64,000 nt of DNA from Stenogyne calaminthoides. Taxonomy: Eukaryota > Streptophyta > Magnoliopsida > Lamiales > Lamiaceae. The DNA lies in the NCBI GenBank assembly GCA_037126765.1, contig JBBCBC010000037.1:12405263-12469262 (forward strand), in the 5' to 3' direction. Below the pieces are notes generated by a model. It had not been told where the DNA came from and searched no databases. It saw nothing but the letters and a program-made list of their open reading frames with translations. This document shows positions 11,978-24,019 of the stretch, in pieces (position 1 is the first letter of the stretch; each line of letters starts with the position of its first letter). The translations under genes and the position numbers were made by a program.

Positions 11978-12601
11978 GTGCTTAACGTGGCGAGCACATC
12001 ACCTAGACGCCACCCTCTCACCAAATCATGTTCTCGTAAGATGATCTCGACGCATAATAATCACCCCCACAATGACTCTCTAACCATCAGTGCTCGTCTT
12101 CTCGGTTTGAAGGTGCATCGCCTCCTGGTCGACACCGGAGCATATGCGAACATTCTGTTCGTTAACACTCTGCACCAAATGGAGAAGCAAGTTGGGGATC
12201 TAAGTATGTATATAGAACCATGTGATCACACCATCATGGGTTTCGGGGAATCTATAACCCGGCTCTATGGTCTGATCAGGTTAGGAGTCGAGCTAGAGTC
12301 AACTTTAAATCCGGAGATCCGACGAACTAGAATGCTAGACTTTGTAATCGTTGATGCTCCATCTACCTATAACGGGTTCTTAGGTCTCCCGTTCATCCAG
12401 GAATTTAAGGCAGCTTGTTCGACTTACTACTATTGTCTTAAATTTCCTACTCTTGATGGAACGGACAGCATAAAGGGCGATCAGAAAAAAGCTCAAGATT
12501 GCTTACTATCGTGCGTACCAGAAATACAAAATACTGTCAGCATGGTAGAACCAATATGGGAAGTCGAAGATTCAAGCCAACGGGCGAACACACCGTTCTG
12601 A
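11978..12601 (+). pseudogene. Retroviral-type aspartic protease (Tat gag-pro-pol)
   Basis: An open stretch of 207 codons contains HRLLVDTGAYANILF, which carries the catalytic Asp in a DTG motif near residue 53, and the downstream NGFLGLPF that corresponds to the usual NGILGRP flap/psi-loop motif. In Ty3 elements this enzyme cuts the Gag-Pol polyprotein. The stretch is a slice of a once continuous polyprotein, so its Met is not a real start. Frameshifts separate it from gag and from reverse transcriptase. Confidence 0.7.
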
Positions 12602-12736
12602 GCAAACATAACTCCCCGGGCGAGCACAGAACCCGGGGCGGCCAGTCAGGTCCCAGATCCCATGGGTATAGATCTGCCAAATGGATAATCTGATCGCGAG
12701 TTACCGGATTTAGAACCTCGCATAGGTTTAGACCCT

Positions 12737-14217
12737 ATGGAGGTCGAAGATGAGCACCGGGGGTCGAACATAGATCCCCGGTGGAAACAAAAGAAGAGAC
12801 GAGCAACACCTGTTGAGCAGCTAGAGTCCGTCATGGCCGACCCAGCCAGGCCAGACTTGGAGATTTTTATCGGCTCAGAACTCCCGGAACCGCTCCGGAC
12901 CGAAATGATCTCGTATCTCCGAATAAATTTGGATGTGTTCGCTTGGTCACATGAGGACATGGTCGGCATCTATCCTAAGCATGCATGCCACCACCTCAAT
13001 ATCAACCCAACACAAATCCCAATAATTCAGAAACGAAGAAAGTTCGGTCCGAAGAAGTACGTAGCTCTAGATGCCGAAGTTAAAAAGCTGCTCGACTTCA
13101 AACTCATCCGGGAAGTCAAATGCCCAGAATGACTAGCAAACCCTGTGCTCGTCCAAAAACTAAACGGAACATGGAGGTTATGCATAGACTTCACCGATTT
13201 AAACAAGGCGTGCCCCAAAGACAATTTTCCCGTACCACACATCGATTATCTGGTCGACAGCACTGCGGGGCATGAGCTTATGACGTTCATGGATGTCTTT
13301 GCCGGGTACCATCAAATCCCTATGCATCCCGACGATCAGGAAAGCACCTCATTCTGTAACGGAAAAAACATGTACTGTTGGAAGCGCATACCTTTCGGGT
13401 TAAAGAATGCCAGAGCAACATATCAAAGACTGGTGAACAAGATGTTCGACGAACACATAGGGCGGACGGTCGAGGTGTACATCGACGATATTGTGGTCAA
13501 AAGCGAGCACAAAGAAGACCACCTCACCCACCTAACACAGACGTTTGATATCCTCCGGGCATATAATATGAAGCTAAACCCGAATAAATGCAGCTTCGGG
13601 GTTCATTCGGGAAAATTCCTCCGACATATGGTCAGCCAACGGGGAATCGAGGCGAATCCATCAAAGATTCAAGCTATGCTCGACATGCAAGCTCCCAGAA
13701 ATGTGAAGCAAGTTCAAAAACTGACGGGATGTCTGGCTTCTCTAAACCGATTCATATCACGGACCGGAGATAAGTGTAAGCCTTTCTTTGATGCTTTAAA
13801 GAAAGGACAATTTCAATGGACGAACCATTGTCAAAGTGCCTTCGAGTCTTTAAAATTGTTCCTGGCAGACACTCAGACTTTGTCCAAACCCATATCGGGC
13901 GAGCAACTATATTTGTACCTGGCCGCCTCCGAGCACGCGATCGATCGTCTTTGTCTTTCGTCCGAGCGAAGAATCGACCCACTTGCTTGTGTATTATGTC
14001 AGCCAAGTATTGAAAGATGCTGAACTCTGCTACCCTCCTCTCGAAAAGCTAGCATACGCTCTTATTATGAGTGTTCGCAAACTACGGTCTTATTTCTTCG
14101 ACCACTACGTTGAAGTTCTTACCAATTTCCCGCTACTCCAAGTTCTGCATCGGCCGGATACGGCCGGGAGGTTACTAAAGTGGGCTGTGGAGCTAGGCCA
14201 GTTCGGCATCACATACG
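12737..14217 (+). pseudogene. Tat reverse transcriptase and RNase H, 5' part
   Basis: RT motifs run in order: RREVK-type entry, WRLCIDFTDLNKACPKD (about 13174-13220), IPFGLKNARATYQ, the catalytic YIDDIVVKSEH (about 13480-13510) and FGVHSGKFL. An in-frame TGA at 13129-13131 replaces the Trp of the usual PEWLANPV, consistent with G-to-A decay. A frameshift near 13935 moves the RNase H part into another frame (YYVSQVLKDAELCYPPLEKLAYAL from about 13989, up to QFGITY at 14217). The gene is then split by the TRIM-like element and continues at 16153. RT copies element RNA into DNA; this copy is inactive. Confidence 0.8.
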
Positions 14218-14753
14218 TGTTAGGAATTTAAACAAGCAATTATGGAGAAAATAATGGAACTAGGAATTTAGAGACAAACAATTTGGTTACCCGGTTAAAT
14301 AAACCGCTACATCCATCTGGGGCTACCAAGCCAGGAGAGATCTACTATATCGTATAAGATAGTGCAAGTAGTGCAAGATACAATGAGGGAGTCAGGGGGG
14401 TATTTATACAAGAAACCTAGGTTTGGCCCATCCTGGTCGAAACCCTAAAAACATTGAAACTGGGCCGAAGCCCTAATCCGTATCTGACTTGCGGAACCGC
14501 TCGACCTTAGCCCTTGGTCGAGCGGTTCTGCTCGATCAGCACCCTTGCTCGAGCGCCTTCTCACCGCTGTATAGGGGAACCACTCGACCTTAGCCCTTGG
14601 TCGAGCGGTTCTGCTCGATCACATACATTATTCGAGCGCCCTCATGGCGCTGGTTAGGGAGCGCTCGACCAAGCAATAGTTCTCGACCTCGAGCACTAGT
14701 CGAGCGCCTCCCGTGCTCTGCTCCCCGTTTCACTCAGGCTCCATAACCCAACA
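14218..14753 (-). repeat. LTR (3' by orientation) of the TRIM-like element
   Basis: 536 bp, starts TGTTAGGAATTTAAAC and ends ATAACCCAACA on the + strand. It matches 15617-16152 along its whole length, including 'caagtagtgcaagatacaatg' and the 'tcgagcg' rich right half. Confidence 0.85.
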
Positions 14754-14895
14754 ATCTCCCACCTGGAGACTGACACCGCAGCGGAAGTGCACGACATCAA
14801 CTAGGTCGAACGTCTTGTCCTCCCTGGACTCATTCCGCAACTCAGACTCCACCACCCAACAATCTCCCACCTGGAGACTGACTCCAAAACGTAAC
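14730..14895. repeat. Duplicated LTR-end/polypurine junction
   Basis: The string 'cccaacaatctcccacctgg' followed by 'agactga' occurs at about 14747 and again at about 14857. The edge of the LTR plus the start of the internal region was copied about 110 bp inward. Confidence 0.7.
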
Positions 14896-15149
14896 TCGTC
14901 TTCCCATTCTCTCATCGGTAGTTAACCACGCAAGCCGAGCAATGTCCCTCAACGTTAGACTTCGAACCACACTTGATCCAAGCAACGTCCCACAACATCT
15001 TTCTCGAACCTGCGTCACTATGGCCCACAAGACCGCAACCTGGACCCTCACGTCCATTCGATCCAAGCAATGCCCCTCAACGTTTTGATTCGCACCAGAA
15101 CCAAACAACGTCCCACAACATTTTTCTTGAATCATTCGGCCACCAATTC

Positions 15150-15525
15150 CCGCACGATCTCAGGCACGTGTCTAACGCCCATCTTGATCTTGCATTTAAC
15201 CTGATACAACGATCTCAGCCACGTGTCAACGCCCATCTTGATCTTGCATGAACCTGATACAACAATCTCAGGCACGTGTCTAACGCCCATCTCGATCTTG
15301 CATCTAACCTGATACAACGATGTCAACGCCCATCTTGATCTTGCATCCAACCTGATACAACGATCTCAGCCACGTGTCAATGCCCATCTTGATCTTGCAT
15401 CCAACCTGATACAACGATCTCAACCACGTGTCAACGCCCATCTTGATCTTGCATCCAACCTGATACAAGATCTCAGGCACGTGTCAATGTCCATCTTGAT
15501 CTTGCATCCAACCTGAATCCGAAAT
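15150..15525. repeat. Tandem repeat inside the TRIM-like element
   Basis: About seven units of 43-60 bp: 'cgatctcagccacgtgtcaa', then 'cgcccatcttgatcttgcat' and 'ccaacctgatacaa'. Each full unit contains a CACGTG G-box palindrome. No coding potential is seen. Confidence 0.8.
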
Positions 15526-15602
15526 CCGTTCCATCAAACTTCTCACCAGGCGATTTCCCTCCAGCCACCATAATTGCTCTCCACAGATCCCTCTAACCAG
15601 AT

Positions 15603-15614
15603 GCTCTGATACCA
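15603..15614 (-). other. Primer binding site (initiator Met tRNA type)
   Basis: The minus strand reads TGGTATCAGAGC, the usual plant LTR-element site complementary to the 3' end of initiator tRNA-Met, two bases from the LTR at 15617. It fixes the orientation of the TRIM-like element. Confidence 0.85.
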
Positions 15615-15616
15615 GT

Positions 15617-16152
15617 TGTTAGGAATTTAAACAAGCAACTATGGAGAAAATAATGGAACTAGGAATTTAGAGACAAACAATTTGGTTACCCAATTCGTCA
15701 AACTGACTACATCTGGGGGCACTACCAAGCCAGGAGAGATCTACTATATCGTATAAGATAGTGCAAGTAGTGCAAGATACAATGGGGGAGTCAGGGGGTA
15801 TTTATACAAGAAACCTAGGTTTGGCTCATCCTGGTTCGAAACCCTAAAAACATTGAAACTGGGCCAAAGCCCTAATCCGCGTCTGGCTTCCGGAACCGCT
15901 CGACCTTAACCCTTAGTCGAGTGGTTTTGCTCGATCAGCACCCTTGCTCGAGCGCTTCTTCTATCATTGCATAGATAGGAACCGCCGACCTTAGCCCTTG
16001 GTCGAGCGGTTACTATTCGATCACATCGTTGCTTTCGAGCGCCGGCGGCGCCCTTTAAGGGCGCCGGCCGAGCAATAGTTCTCGACCTCGAGCACTGGTC
16101 GAGCGCCTCCCGTGCTCTGCTCCCCGTTTCACTCAGACTCTATAACCCAACA
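15617..16152 (-). repeat. LTR (5' by orientation) of the TRIM-like element
   Basis: 536 bp, the partner of 14218-14753, with scattered substitutions and small indels (for example around 15690-15710 and 15960-16070), so the insertion is not recent. Confidence 0.85.
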
Positions 16153-16640
16153 ATATGCACCTCGAACGGCGATCAAAGGTCAAGCCATGGCCGATTTTAT
16201 GGTCGAATTAACATACCCACAACTACCCGAAAAAGAAATCGACCAGCCATGGCACATGTACGTCGATGGTTCGTCGACGAGCACAAAAGCCGGAGCAGGG
16301 GTGGTGCTCATCAGTCCAACTCGGCAAACTTTCTCAACGGCCATTCGTTTCGACTTCCCGGCCACCAACAATGAGGCCGAGTATGAAGCTTTGATAAGCG
16401 GATTACACATGGCTATGGCAATGGGTGTTCGGAAACTGATGATTTATAGTGATTCCCAGCTAATCGTCTATCAGTTCTGGGCGAACATGAGGCTCGGGGC
16501 GAGCAGATGACTCAATATCAATTACTGGCCAAAGAATTGTTCGAGAAATTTGAGCAGGTATATATCAAACAGCTCCCCAGGATGGAGAATTCATTTGCGG
16601 GCATTTTAGCTCGATTGGCTACCGCAAAAGATGTATCTAA
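16153..16640 (+). pseudogene. Tat second (archaeal-type) RNase H
   Basis: It resumes the Tat frame after the TRIM-like element: APRTAIKGQAMADFMVEL, then MYVDGSSTSTKAGAGVVL (first acidic residue in VDGS), NNEAEYEALISGL (catalytic Glu) and MIYSDSQLIVYQ (catalytic Asp in SDSQ). A duplicated RNase H with the YVDGSS...NNEAEYEAL...SDSQL pattern marks the Tat lineage. A stop follows at about 16508 (GASR*), after which QLPRMENSFAGILARLA carries the domain end. The catalytic residues survive but the frame does not. Confidence 0.75.
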
Positions 16641-16699
16641 TTTAACAGATGTTGTGATCGTCACAACGTACTCGCCATCCATCCCTAGAGCTGTGATCG

Positions 16700-17943
16700 C
16701 CCAGATGGAGGTCGAACAAGAGACATGGATGACCCCGATTTTAAGTTATTTACAAAGGGGGGTCCTCCCGGAGAATAAAGCACAGGCTACTCGCCTTTGC
16801 TTGCAAGCTGCTCGCTACACCATTTTGGACGGGCACTTGTATAAGCGAAGTTTTTTTCTTCCGTTGTTAAAATGCGTAATGCCGGAAGAAGACCATACAA
16901 TTCTTATGCAAATTCACTCCGGGGCATGTGGGGATCATCTGGTGGGACATGCTCTAGCTTCTGGGTGATCGAACAAAGGTATTATTGCCCACACTTAAAA
17001 AGGATTCGCTCGTCTATGCTCGCGCGTGTCATGATTGTCAGGTATATGCCCCGCTTATTCACAGTCCACCAGAAGAACTTGTCTCCGTTTACAGCCCATG
17101 GCCATTTGCCATGTGGGGGATCGACTTGATCAGCCCTTTCCCCACTGGCACTTCGGGGGTAAGATTTGTTGTGGTCGCCGTCGATTACTATACAAAATGG
17201 GCAGAAGCTGAAGCCATTGTGAAAGCCACAGAACAAAAAATGTGGAATTTTGTCTGGAAAAATATCATATGTTGCTTCGGGCTACCCCAATCGCTAGTGA
17301 CGAACAATGGCAAGCAATTCAACGGGAGTGAGTTCCGCCAGAATTGTGCTCGCTGGGGATCAAAAAACACTATTCCACTCCATACTATCCCCAGTCGAAC
17401 GGACAAGTTGAAGCGGTCAATAAAATCATCAAGCATACCCTCAAGGCTAAACTTGGTGATTCTAAGGGGGGATGGGCCGAGGAACTACCCGAAACTTTGT
17501 GGGCATTCCGCACCACTTTTAGAACATCCAAGGGTGAGACTCCGTTCGCCTTAGCTTTTGGTACGGAAGCGGTTATTCCGGCAGAAGTTGAAATCCCGAG
17601 CCACCAAACTATGTGTTTTGGTGAACATACCAATGACCAGGCGCTCGCCCTTAGCACAGACCTGTTGGAGGAAAAAAGATACGAGGCCGACCTCAAGAAT
17701 GCCATGTATAAGCAAAGGTCAGAAAAATTCTACAACTCCAAAGTTCGAATCCGCAGGTTCAAAATCGGTGAGCTCATCCTCAAGCGAGCAACGGGGGTAC
17801 CGGGTGGTGTGTTTGGCCGAGCATAGGAAGGTCGTACCGAGTATCAGAGCGCTTGCTAAATGGAGAATACGATTTGGAAGAGTTGGATGGAACTCCGTTT
17901 TCCTATTCATGGAATGCGTCAAATTTAAAAAAATATTATCAGT
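16700..17943 (+). pseudogene. Tat integrase
   Basis: Pieces in order: the HHCC zinc region (HSGACGDHLVGHALAS, then CHDCQVYA), split by frameshifts near 16965-16985; the core from PWPFAMWGIDLI (first Asp) through VVAVDYYTKWAEAEA; then SLVTNNGKQFNG, where the second catalytic Asp of the usual T-D-N-G-K-Q-F is Asn; and YYPQSNGQVEAVNK with the catalytic Glu. A frameshift lies near 17344-17390. The end, DGTPFSYSWNASNLKKYY, stops at about 17943. Besides frameshifts, loss of the Asp alone would inactivate integration. Confidence 0.8.
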
Positions 17944-18848
17944 AGTGGCGAGCGCAACAGAAAAACCAAGGTCGAGCACAAGCCTGTGTTCGCCCGGTCG
18001 CGATCACATGACCAGAAAATCTCTACTCGCCCAAGACGAGCAGGCCGACCACAAAAGCAGAGCAAGGGGTGTCGAACACATGACCAGAAAACCTCTACTC
18101 GCCCGACAAAAGACAAAGACAGCAAGGCATCAATAAGGTTATTACACGAGTGTAAAATTGTAAGTAAGTCTTGTCTACAAAAAAAGAAGTTTTAACAAGT
18201 ATGGATAAGAGCCTCAAAGATTAAAAACATCCTGCGTGGTGTTTATTCATTTATCTAGTTTGTTTGGCCATGCCCAATCTGGTCGCATCGCAATAAGACG
18301 ACCAGAATCCAACAAGAATCGGACATAGCAGAGTTTGTGTTTGCTTGGAGAAAGAACGTGTGCTTACCATGCTCGCAACAAAGCACGCATTGAGTACATA
18401 GGTCGCACCATAAATAAGACGACTAGAGCAGAAATGATCGCCATTTACGTAAGTTGATCGCGAACGAGAACGGGTTGCACCTAAATAAGCCAACCATCAT
18501 GATTGCACCAACGTAAGACAATCATAAAACGAAGTCAAGTCAAACACAGACACATCAGATGGTTCAGTTCTTATACGGAAAAACAGGCGCTAACGGCCAA
18601 ACATACAAGAAGACCCACTAGGAGTCAAACATCAAAAAGGCCATTCCGACCAAACAGAAACAAGACAATCCTAGACTAACACAAAGAAACTTCAAACTAC
18701 AAACCAGAAAAAACTTAAAAACTTCGAAGTCACCAGAGGATGAGTAGTAAGAAGAGCTTTCTATCCTTGAATGCCTTGTTCACCACCATGAGTACCATGT
18801 TCGCCACCTCGAAGTTATCCTCCTCGCACTTTCCCCGAAAGCGTTATG
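17944..18848 (-). other. Tat post-pol region with distal part of an antisense ORF
   Basis: On the minus strand near 18724-18848 a GGEHGTHGGEQGIQG-like stretch corresponds to the GGEQ repeats seen at 35760-35950. This is the distal end of the antisense ORF that starts at 35604; the solo LTR splits it. The rest (17944-18720) is non-coding. Some Tat-lineage elements are known to have an antisense gene between pol and the 3' LTR. Confidence 0.5.
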
Positions 18849-19753
18849 TGTTGGGGAATTTTTTGCACCGGATCTATTCTATTCGATGAATATTTAAATA
18901 CAAATTTAATTCTAACAATTATTACTAGCATGAATTAATCCTATATTAATTCAAATAATAATTCAACAACAAATCATGCATATAAATAGTTCACGTAAAT
19001 CCTACTCATGCAGAATTACTTACGTAAACGTACCTCTTGGAATGGCAATGGTCTCGTTGATTAAACACACCGAAAAGCCTTCCCAAGTATTCCCTAGTCC
19101 TTGCTCGACAATCCGGTGGAAGGATGCTCGCGAACAATTAACAAAAGGAAAAATAAACTTTGTTGCACCACCTTTGTGGATTTACTAATTTTTTCAGTAC
19201 ATGGAATTGTACTTGGGAATGAAAGAATCATCCCCTATTTATAGATGGGGTGGTGGGCGATTTTTAGGGAAGAAAAACAATGTGGGAAAATCTTTTCTTG
19301 ATCTCCAAGAAATCTTGAATATATCTCCTATATTCTTTTCTCCATAATTAAAATATTCCACAAAAATCCCACCTCATCATGTTATGGAGATTTTCGAAAA
19401 TTTAGGGACAAGATTCCAAGATTTGGATCTTCTTGAATTTATGAGATATACTTGTACTTCAAGAAATACATATCTTCCATAATATCTATTCAAGAAAATC
19501 AAAAAAATCTTTCTTTCCCTTAATTATAAAAAAATTCAAAAATATCTAATATGAATAACCAAGTGGGAGATTTCTTGAATTTAATGAGATAATCTTGTAT
19601 TCCAAGAATACATATCTTCATTCCATAACAAAATTCAAAGAAAATCTTTCTCCCCTTTTATCCATAATTTTCGAAAAACAAGGAAAAATAGGCAACAAGA
19701 TTTATTTTATTTTTAAACACCTTTTTTCAGTTATTGGACTTTATGTTGGGCTA

Positions 19754-21326
19754 TGTTGGGAAATTTATAGTTTTGATGAAAGTTCCAAAAACACATGTAA
19801 TAGGACCAAATTTTACTGTTAGTATGTGATGTTTACATTACTGATAGGAGACCAGTTGATAATGATTGTATAGAAAAACTGATGTAATAGATAGGTCACA
19901 TATTGAGGGGGAACTCAATATGTAAAGGTCAGATCTGAAGAATCGGAAAGAAAGTTCGATATCCGACAGGCGAATCGCTAAACCGAGCGGAAGATCGATC
20001 GATCGATCTAGTCGATAACTCAAGTAAGTCATGAAGCTCAAACCTCGAATACTAGAAGATCGATGACTTCCGTAAGATCGGACCGTAAGACCTACATCGC
20101 CGTGAGTCACCCCGGTTGAAGCTAAGTCAACAGCGCCAGAAGACTCCATCGTGGATCGATCGATTCCAGATCGATCGAGATCACTCATAAGATGAAAACC
20201 GATGTTTCATCTTATCATACGCCTGCGATCTAAACAAGAAGAATACCAACCTTAGTTGGAGGAACAACACCGCAGCAAGGCTTCCATCCAATAAGGAAGA
20301 AACACGTGATGAACAGAGCCGATACTCATGATTCGATGTTGCTCTCTCAAACGGCTATAAAATACACATTCACGCTTTTCGGCATGCCGCTCTCAAGACG
20401 CCACATCAAGCCCGCAAGTTCTACCTAAAATAGCCTCGAGATTCAAATTGCTCTCCAACGACTTTTGATCTCAAGGTCTATAAATATGGGATCACACTTC
20501 GTGAGTGAAAACGGAAATGCTTGGACAAACAACATAATCAAGAAGCTCAAACTATAGTCGATTTCGCATCAAGAACACAACAAAAAAAGCTTATTTTATA
20601 TTGTGTTCATCCCATAAGTTCTTAGCAAGAAATCTTTTCATCTAGCTTTTAGGTCAACAGCACGCAAGGAAAGATTTCATAGTTGGAACCTCAACAATCT
20701 TACCCAAACCCCAAGTTAGGATAAGTTGTTTAGCAAGATTTCGGTCTAGAGTTTCTAATCTTGATTTACGGATCGGTTGAGTGAGAACTCTTAAAACATC
20801 TGTTGGTGTCTTGTGTTGGACTAACACACTAAACTAAGTCCAAATCGGTTAAGTCGGTTAAGTTGGTGCCCCTTGTGAAAGGGAAGAGTGGACGTAGGAC
20901 CGGTTTTGTCCGAACCACTATAAATCTTGTGTGCCTTTTATTGCTTTGATTAATCGCTCTCACATCGCACAATCTTAAAAGCGCGATACATATTCTAAGT
21001 TAAGATCGATAGCACCAAGCTTCGATCCGATCGGACCGATATTTCGTCATCCGATTAAAAGATAAAACTTGAATCTGATTTATACAAACCGGTTTTTCAC
21101 ACGGGTAAAACTTAAAAGCTTCCGCACACATCGCTTAATCTGATAGTTACTCGGCCGATCTGCCTTTTCCGGCGTTCAAGAAGTTGGTTATCGCACCAAA
21201 TCGATTCACTCTCGCACTCGATCAAAGCATTCGCCGCGACACCGACCGCACGAAAAAGTTTTTCGAAGTCTATTCACCCTCCCCTCTGAACTTACGCCCC
21301 GCACATAACCCGCTTCGGGACCTACA
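19754..21326 (+). repeat. 5' LTR of the long Copia element
   Basis: It starts TGTTGGGAAATTTATAG and ends ...GGGACCTACA. It matches 32768-34329 end to end. Differences are mostly 1-4 base indels at CG-containing words such as 'gatcgatcgatc'. Confidence 0.9.
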
Positions 21327-21328
21327 AG

Positions 21329-21342
21329 TGGTATCGAGGCGG
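21329..21342 (+). other. Degenerate primer binding site
   Basis: 'tggtatcgaggcgg' lies two bases after the 5' LTR. It resembles TGGTATCAGAGC (initiator tRNA-Met) with a small rearrangement. Confidence 0.6.
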
Positions 21343-21469
21343 TTGGTTCTTCCGACCAATCGACTCGTGTCATTGTGGTCAACTCGAATCGATCTTGAAA
21401 AACCATTTTTAAAAACTCATTCATTTTCCAAAATCACTCAAAGATGGATAACACGTCCCAGATGTATCA

Positions 21470-23210
21470 TGATCTGCAAGTTCTCAATTGATGAGTATGC
21501 AGATTGGGCCATATATATGTCCAACCATCTAGGCTCGATCGTTGGCGTAATGATGGAAGTCATCGAGAGAGGACCCATCATCATTTACTACGACAATCCT
21601 CGTTAATGAGAGATCCGCACTTTTCCCACGCGAAGTCTTGTGCGAAAAAAACCCACCGATGGGACACGTAAGAAAAAAAAATCGCATATACTGGACACCA
21701 TTGCAAGACATATCATCATGAAGACAATGGATAAGGTCACCAAAGAGAAGATTAAGTATCTCAAATCTGCGAAAGCAATGTGATATACTCGGCCGAGATC
21801 TGCGAGGGAAATGAATGATAAAAAGACCGTCTTCTTCAAGTTTAACCGGTGAAGTTCGAGAAACCAAAGATGCTGCCCAACGAAAACCATCAACGAACTC
21901 GATGGAAGAATTACAATGTCTATAAACAAGCTTCGAGAACTTGGTAGAGATGTCCGATAAAGATATCAACTATAAGATCCTAAGGTCTCTCACCAAGAAG
22001 TGGGACATGAAGGTCACGGAATCAAAGATTGCCGGACATTTCAAAAATGAAACCTAGTAGCTTGTTCTTGAGTCTTAAAGCTCACGAGTTCGACCTCGAT
22101 TGAAAAAGAGGTCAAAGTCGATGAAGACGAGGTCCTGCTTGAAACCTCGACTTCAAAATCGATTGCTTTCAAGGCAACCAAGAGCGAGAACAAAGGCCAA
22201 TGAACCCATTGGAAATATACTAAGTCGCAGAATAGATCGCGTTGCTTACGGGGAAGCTTGAGAAGTCGATATACAACTTGGTAAGTATCGAAGATTTTAT
22301 AAGGACTATCAACATAGCCGAGGATTCGAGATAGGAGATCGCACAATAGATCTCCGAAAGAACCGATCCGATGATCGGAGGGATCACGAAGATGAAAGGG
22401 AAAGAGATAGTCGACGAAGGAAGGAAGAGATAACCAATCGATATAGAAGAAACTCGGACTACTATCGAAAAGGGAAATCACCGATAGGTCATACAGACGG
22501 AGTGATTCACCCGAAGAAGAAAGGAACGGTGGATCCGGTGAGCGCGTGCTTCAATCGTGAGAAGCCGTGTCACTATAGTACAGACCGCCCAGACCGACGC
22601 CGAGAGAGGGAAGAAAAGAGAAAAAAAGAGAGCAACGATATAGAGACAAGAGCCATGGTTGCCGATACGTCAGAATTGACGATTCCTATCCGCCTCCGAG
22701 GACTCCGGATACTCCTCTGAGAAGACTTCACCGATCAAGAAGTCCGCCGACTTCTATGAAAATGAAGATCCGATATTCTCGCCGACGATGATGAACTCTG
22801 CCGATGGCCAGGAGGACCAAATCCGAGGTAACCTCCAAACCCCCTTCATTCGCTTCTACACCGCTATCATTAGCACACCTGCCGAGATTGACCATAAATT
22901 TCTACTCAGAGCAATTGCTTGAAGATCTCTCCAATGCAGTAGAAACTTATGCTATTGTGGAAGCTGAGAATGATAAGCTGAGGACTAGAAATAATCAGCT
23001 TGCTGAAGAAAATGATCTCAGAAAAGCCTCTGAACTTAGATCGGTGAAACCGCCGAAGGTAATCGAGGAATTTAAAATTCTCGAAGTTAAAGCTTCGATC
23101 AGAAAAGCAGATCAAAGATCGATGGAAATTAACAGAAAAACAAAGTCGATGACTTCAAAATCTTGCAAGCAAAATTCGATGAGCTATTCCGAATGCATGA
23201 AAGTCTGAAA
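21470..23210 (+). pseudogene. Copia gag relic
   Basis: The N-terminal gag core is seen as DEYADWAIYMSNHLGSIVGV (about 21490-21550). Further pieces lie near 21940-22100: ILRSLTKKWDMKVT, then LKAHEFDLD, as in Copia gag (ILRSLPKRW..KV..I). A CCHC knuckle position near 22550-22595 reads CFNREKPCHYSTDR, with the second and fourth cysteines replaced by Arg or shifted. A glutamate-rich coiled coil follows (22930-23030: EAENDKLRTRNNQLAEEND). All parts are in different frames. Gag forms the particle; this copy cannot. Confidence 0.7.
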
Positions 23211-24019
23211 TCCTCGAGGATAATCTGCGTAAGAAAATAGATGTTTTTTCAAAATCATCCCAAACCCGTTAAAGACATAAACGCCTATTTTCGAGTAAAG
23301 ATTGATAAGGAGGGACTTGGCTATGAGAAACCCTCCACATCCTCAAAAAGCCCCGAATCGATTCATCTAAGAAATGTGTAATCGGATGAATTTACAAAAA
23401 GATACACCAAAAAAGCTAAACTTGTATCTAATAGGGGTAAGAGACCGGTTGAGCGGGTGTAAGGCAAGTGCCTAACCGTAAAAAGGAATGAAATGGACCC
23501 CAACTGGTAAAAGCATCACCGAGGAAATCAACGGAAGAACCCAGTTCTTTTCGAAGAAACCTCAACTCGATCAACAGATCGAATCGAAAAAGACAACCTA
23601 TAAAAGGGAAGTCTAATCGAAACCCACCAAGGTCACCGCCAAATAAGCATGCTTCGTAAAAATAAAAACCATCTATCGAAAAAAGGATATGAATCTTTTG
23701 ATGGTAGCGGTCGTACCTACCCCTATAGTCGAAATTTAGGTCACAAGACCAACCACAATCGATAAAAAGAAGACAAACCGAAAAGTTAAATCATAAGTCT
23801 TCTAAGTCATCCAAGGTTCACACAAGTAATCATACAAATCGAAAAGCATATGAGGATAAGTATGATTATGTTGACAGTATGGGAGACAAATCGGGCCTTC
23901 GATCCGACCGATCACCATAGAAGTGCTCGCTTTGTATGGATCCCCAAATCCAAACCTAACCCCTCAGGACCCAATCCGAAAGGGTACCTAAAACTCGATC
24001 GATTGCGTTTTCGCGGGGG

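Larger units (their letters stand above)
14218..16152 (-). mobile_element. Non-autonomous TRIM-like LTR element inserted in Tat RNase H
   Basis: Two 536-bp direct repeats (TGTTAGG...CCCAACA) enclose 863 bp without coding potential. A primer-binding-site complement, 'gctctgatacca' (15603-15614), sits two bases from the right LTR, so the element lies on the minus strand. Its polypurine tract is the complement of 'atctcccacctgg' at 14754-14766. The target duplication is ATACG (14213-14217) against ATATG (16153-16157), differing by one CpG-type transition. Removing the element rejoins the Tat frame exactly between ...GITY and APRTAIKGQ. Confidence 0.85.
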
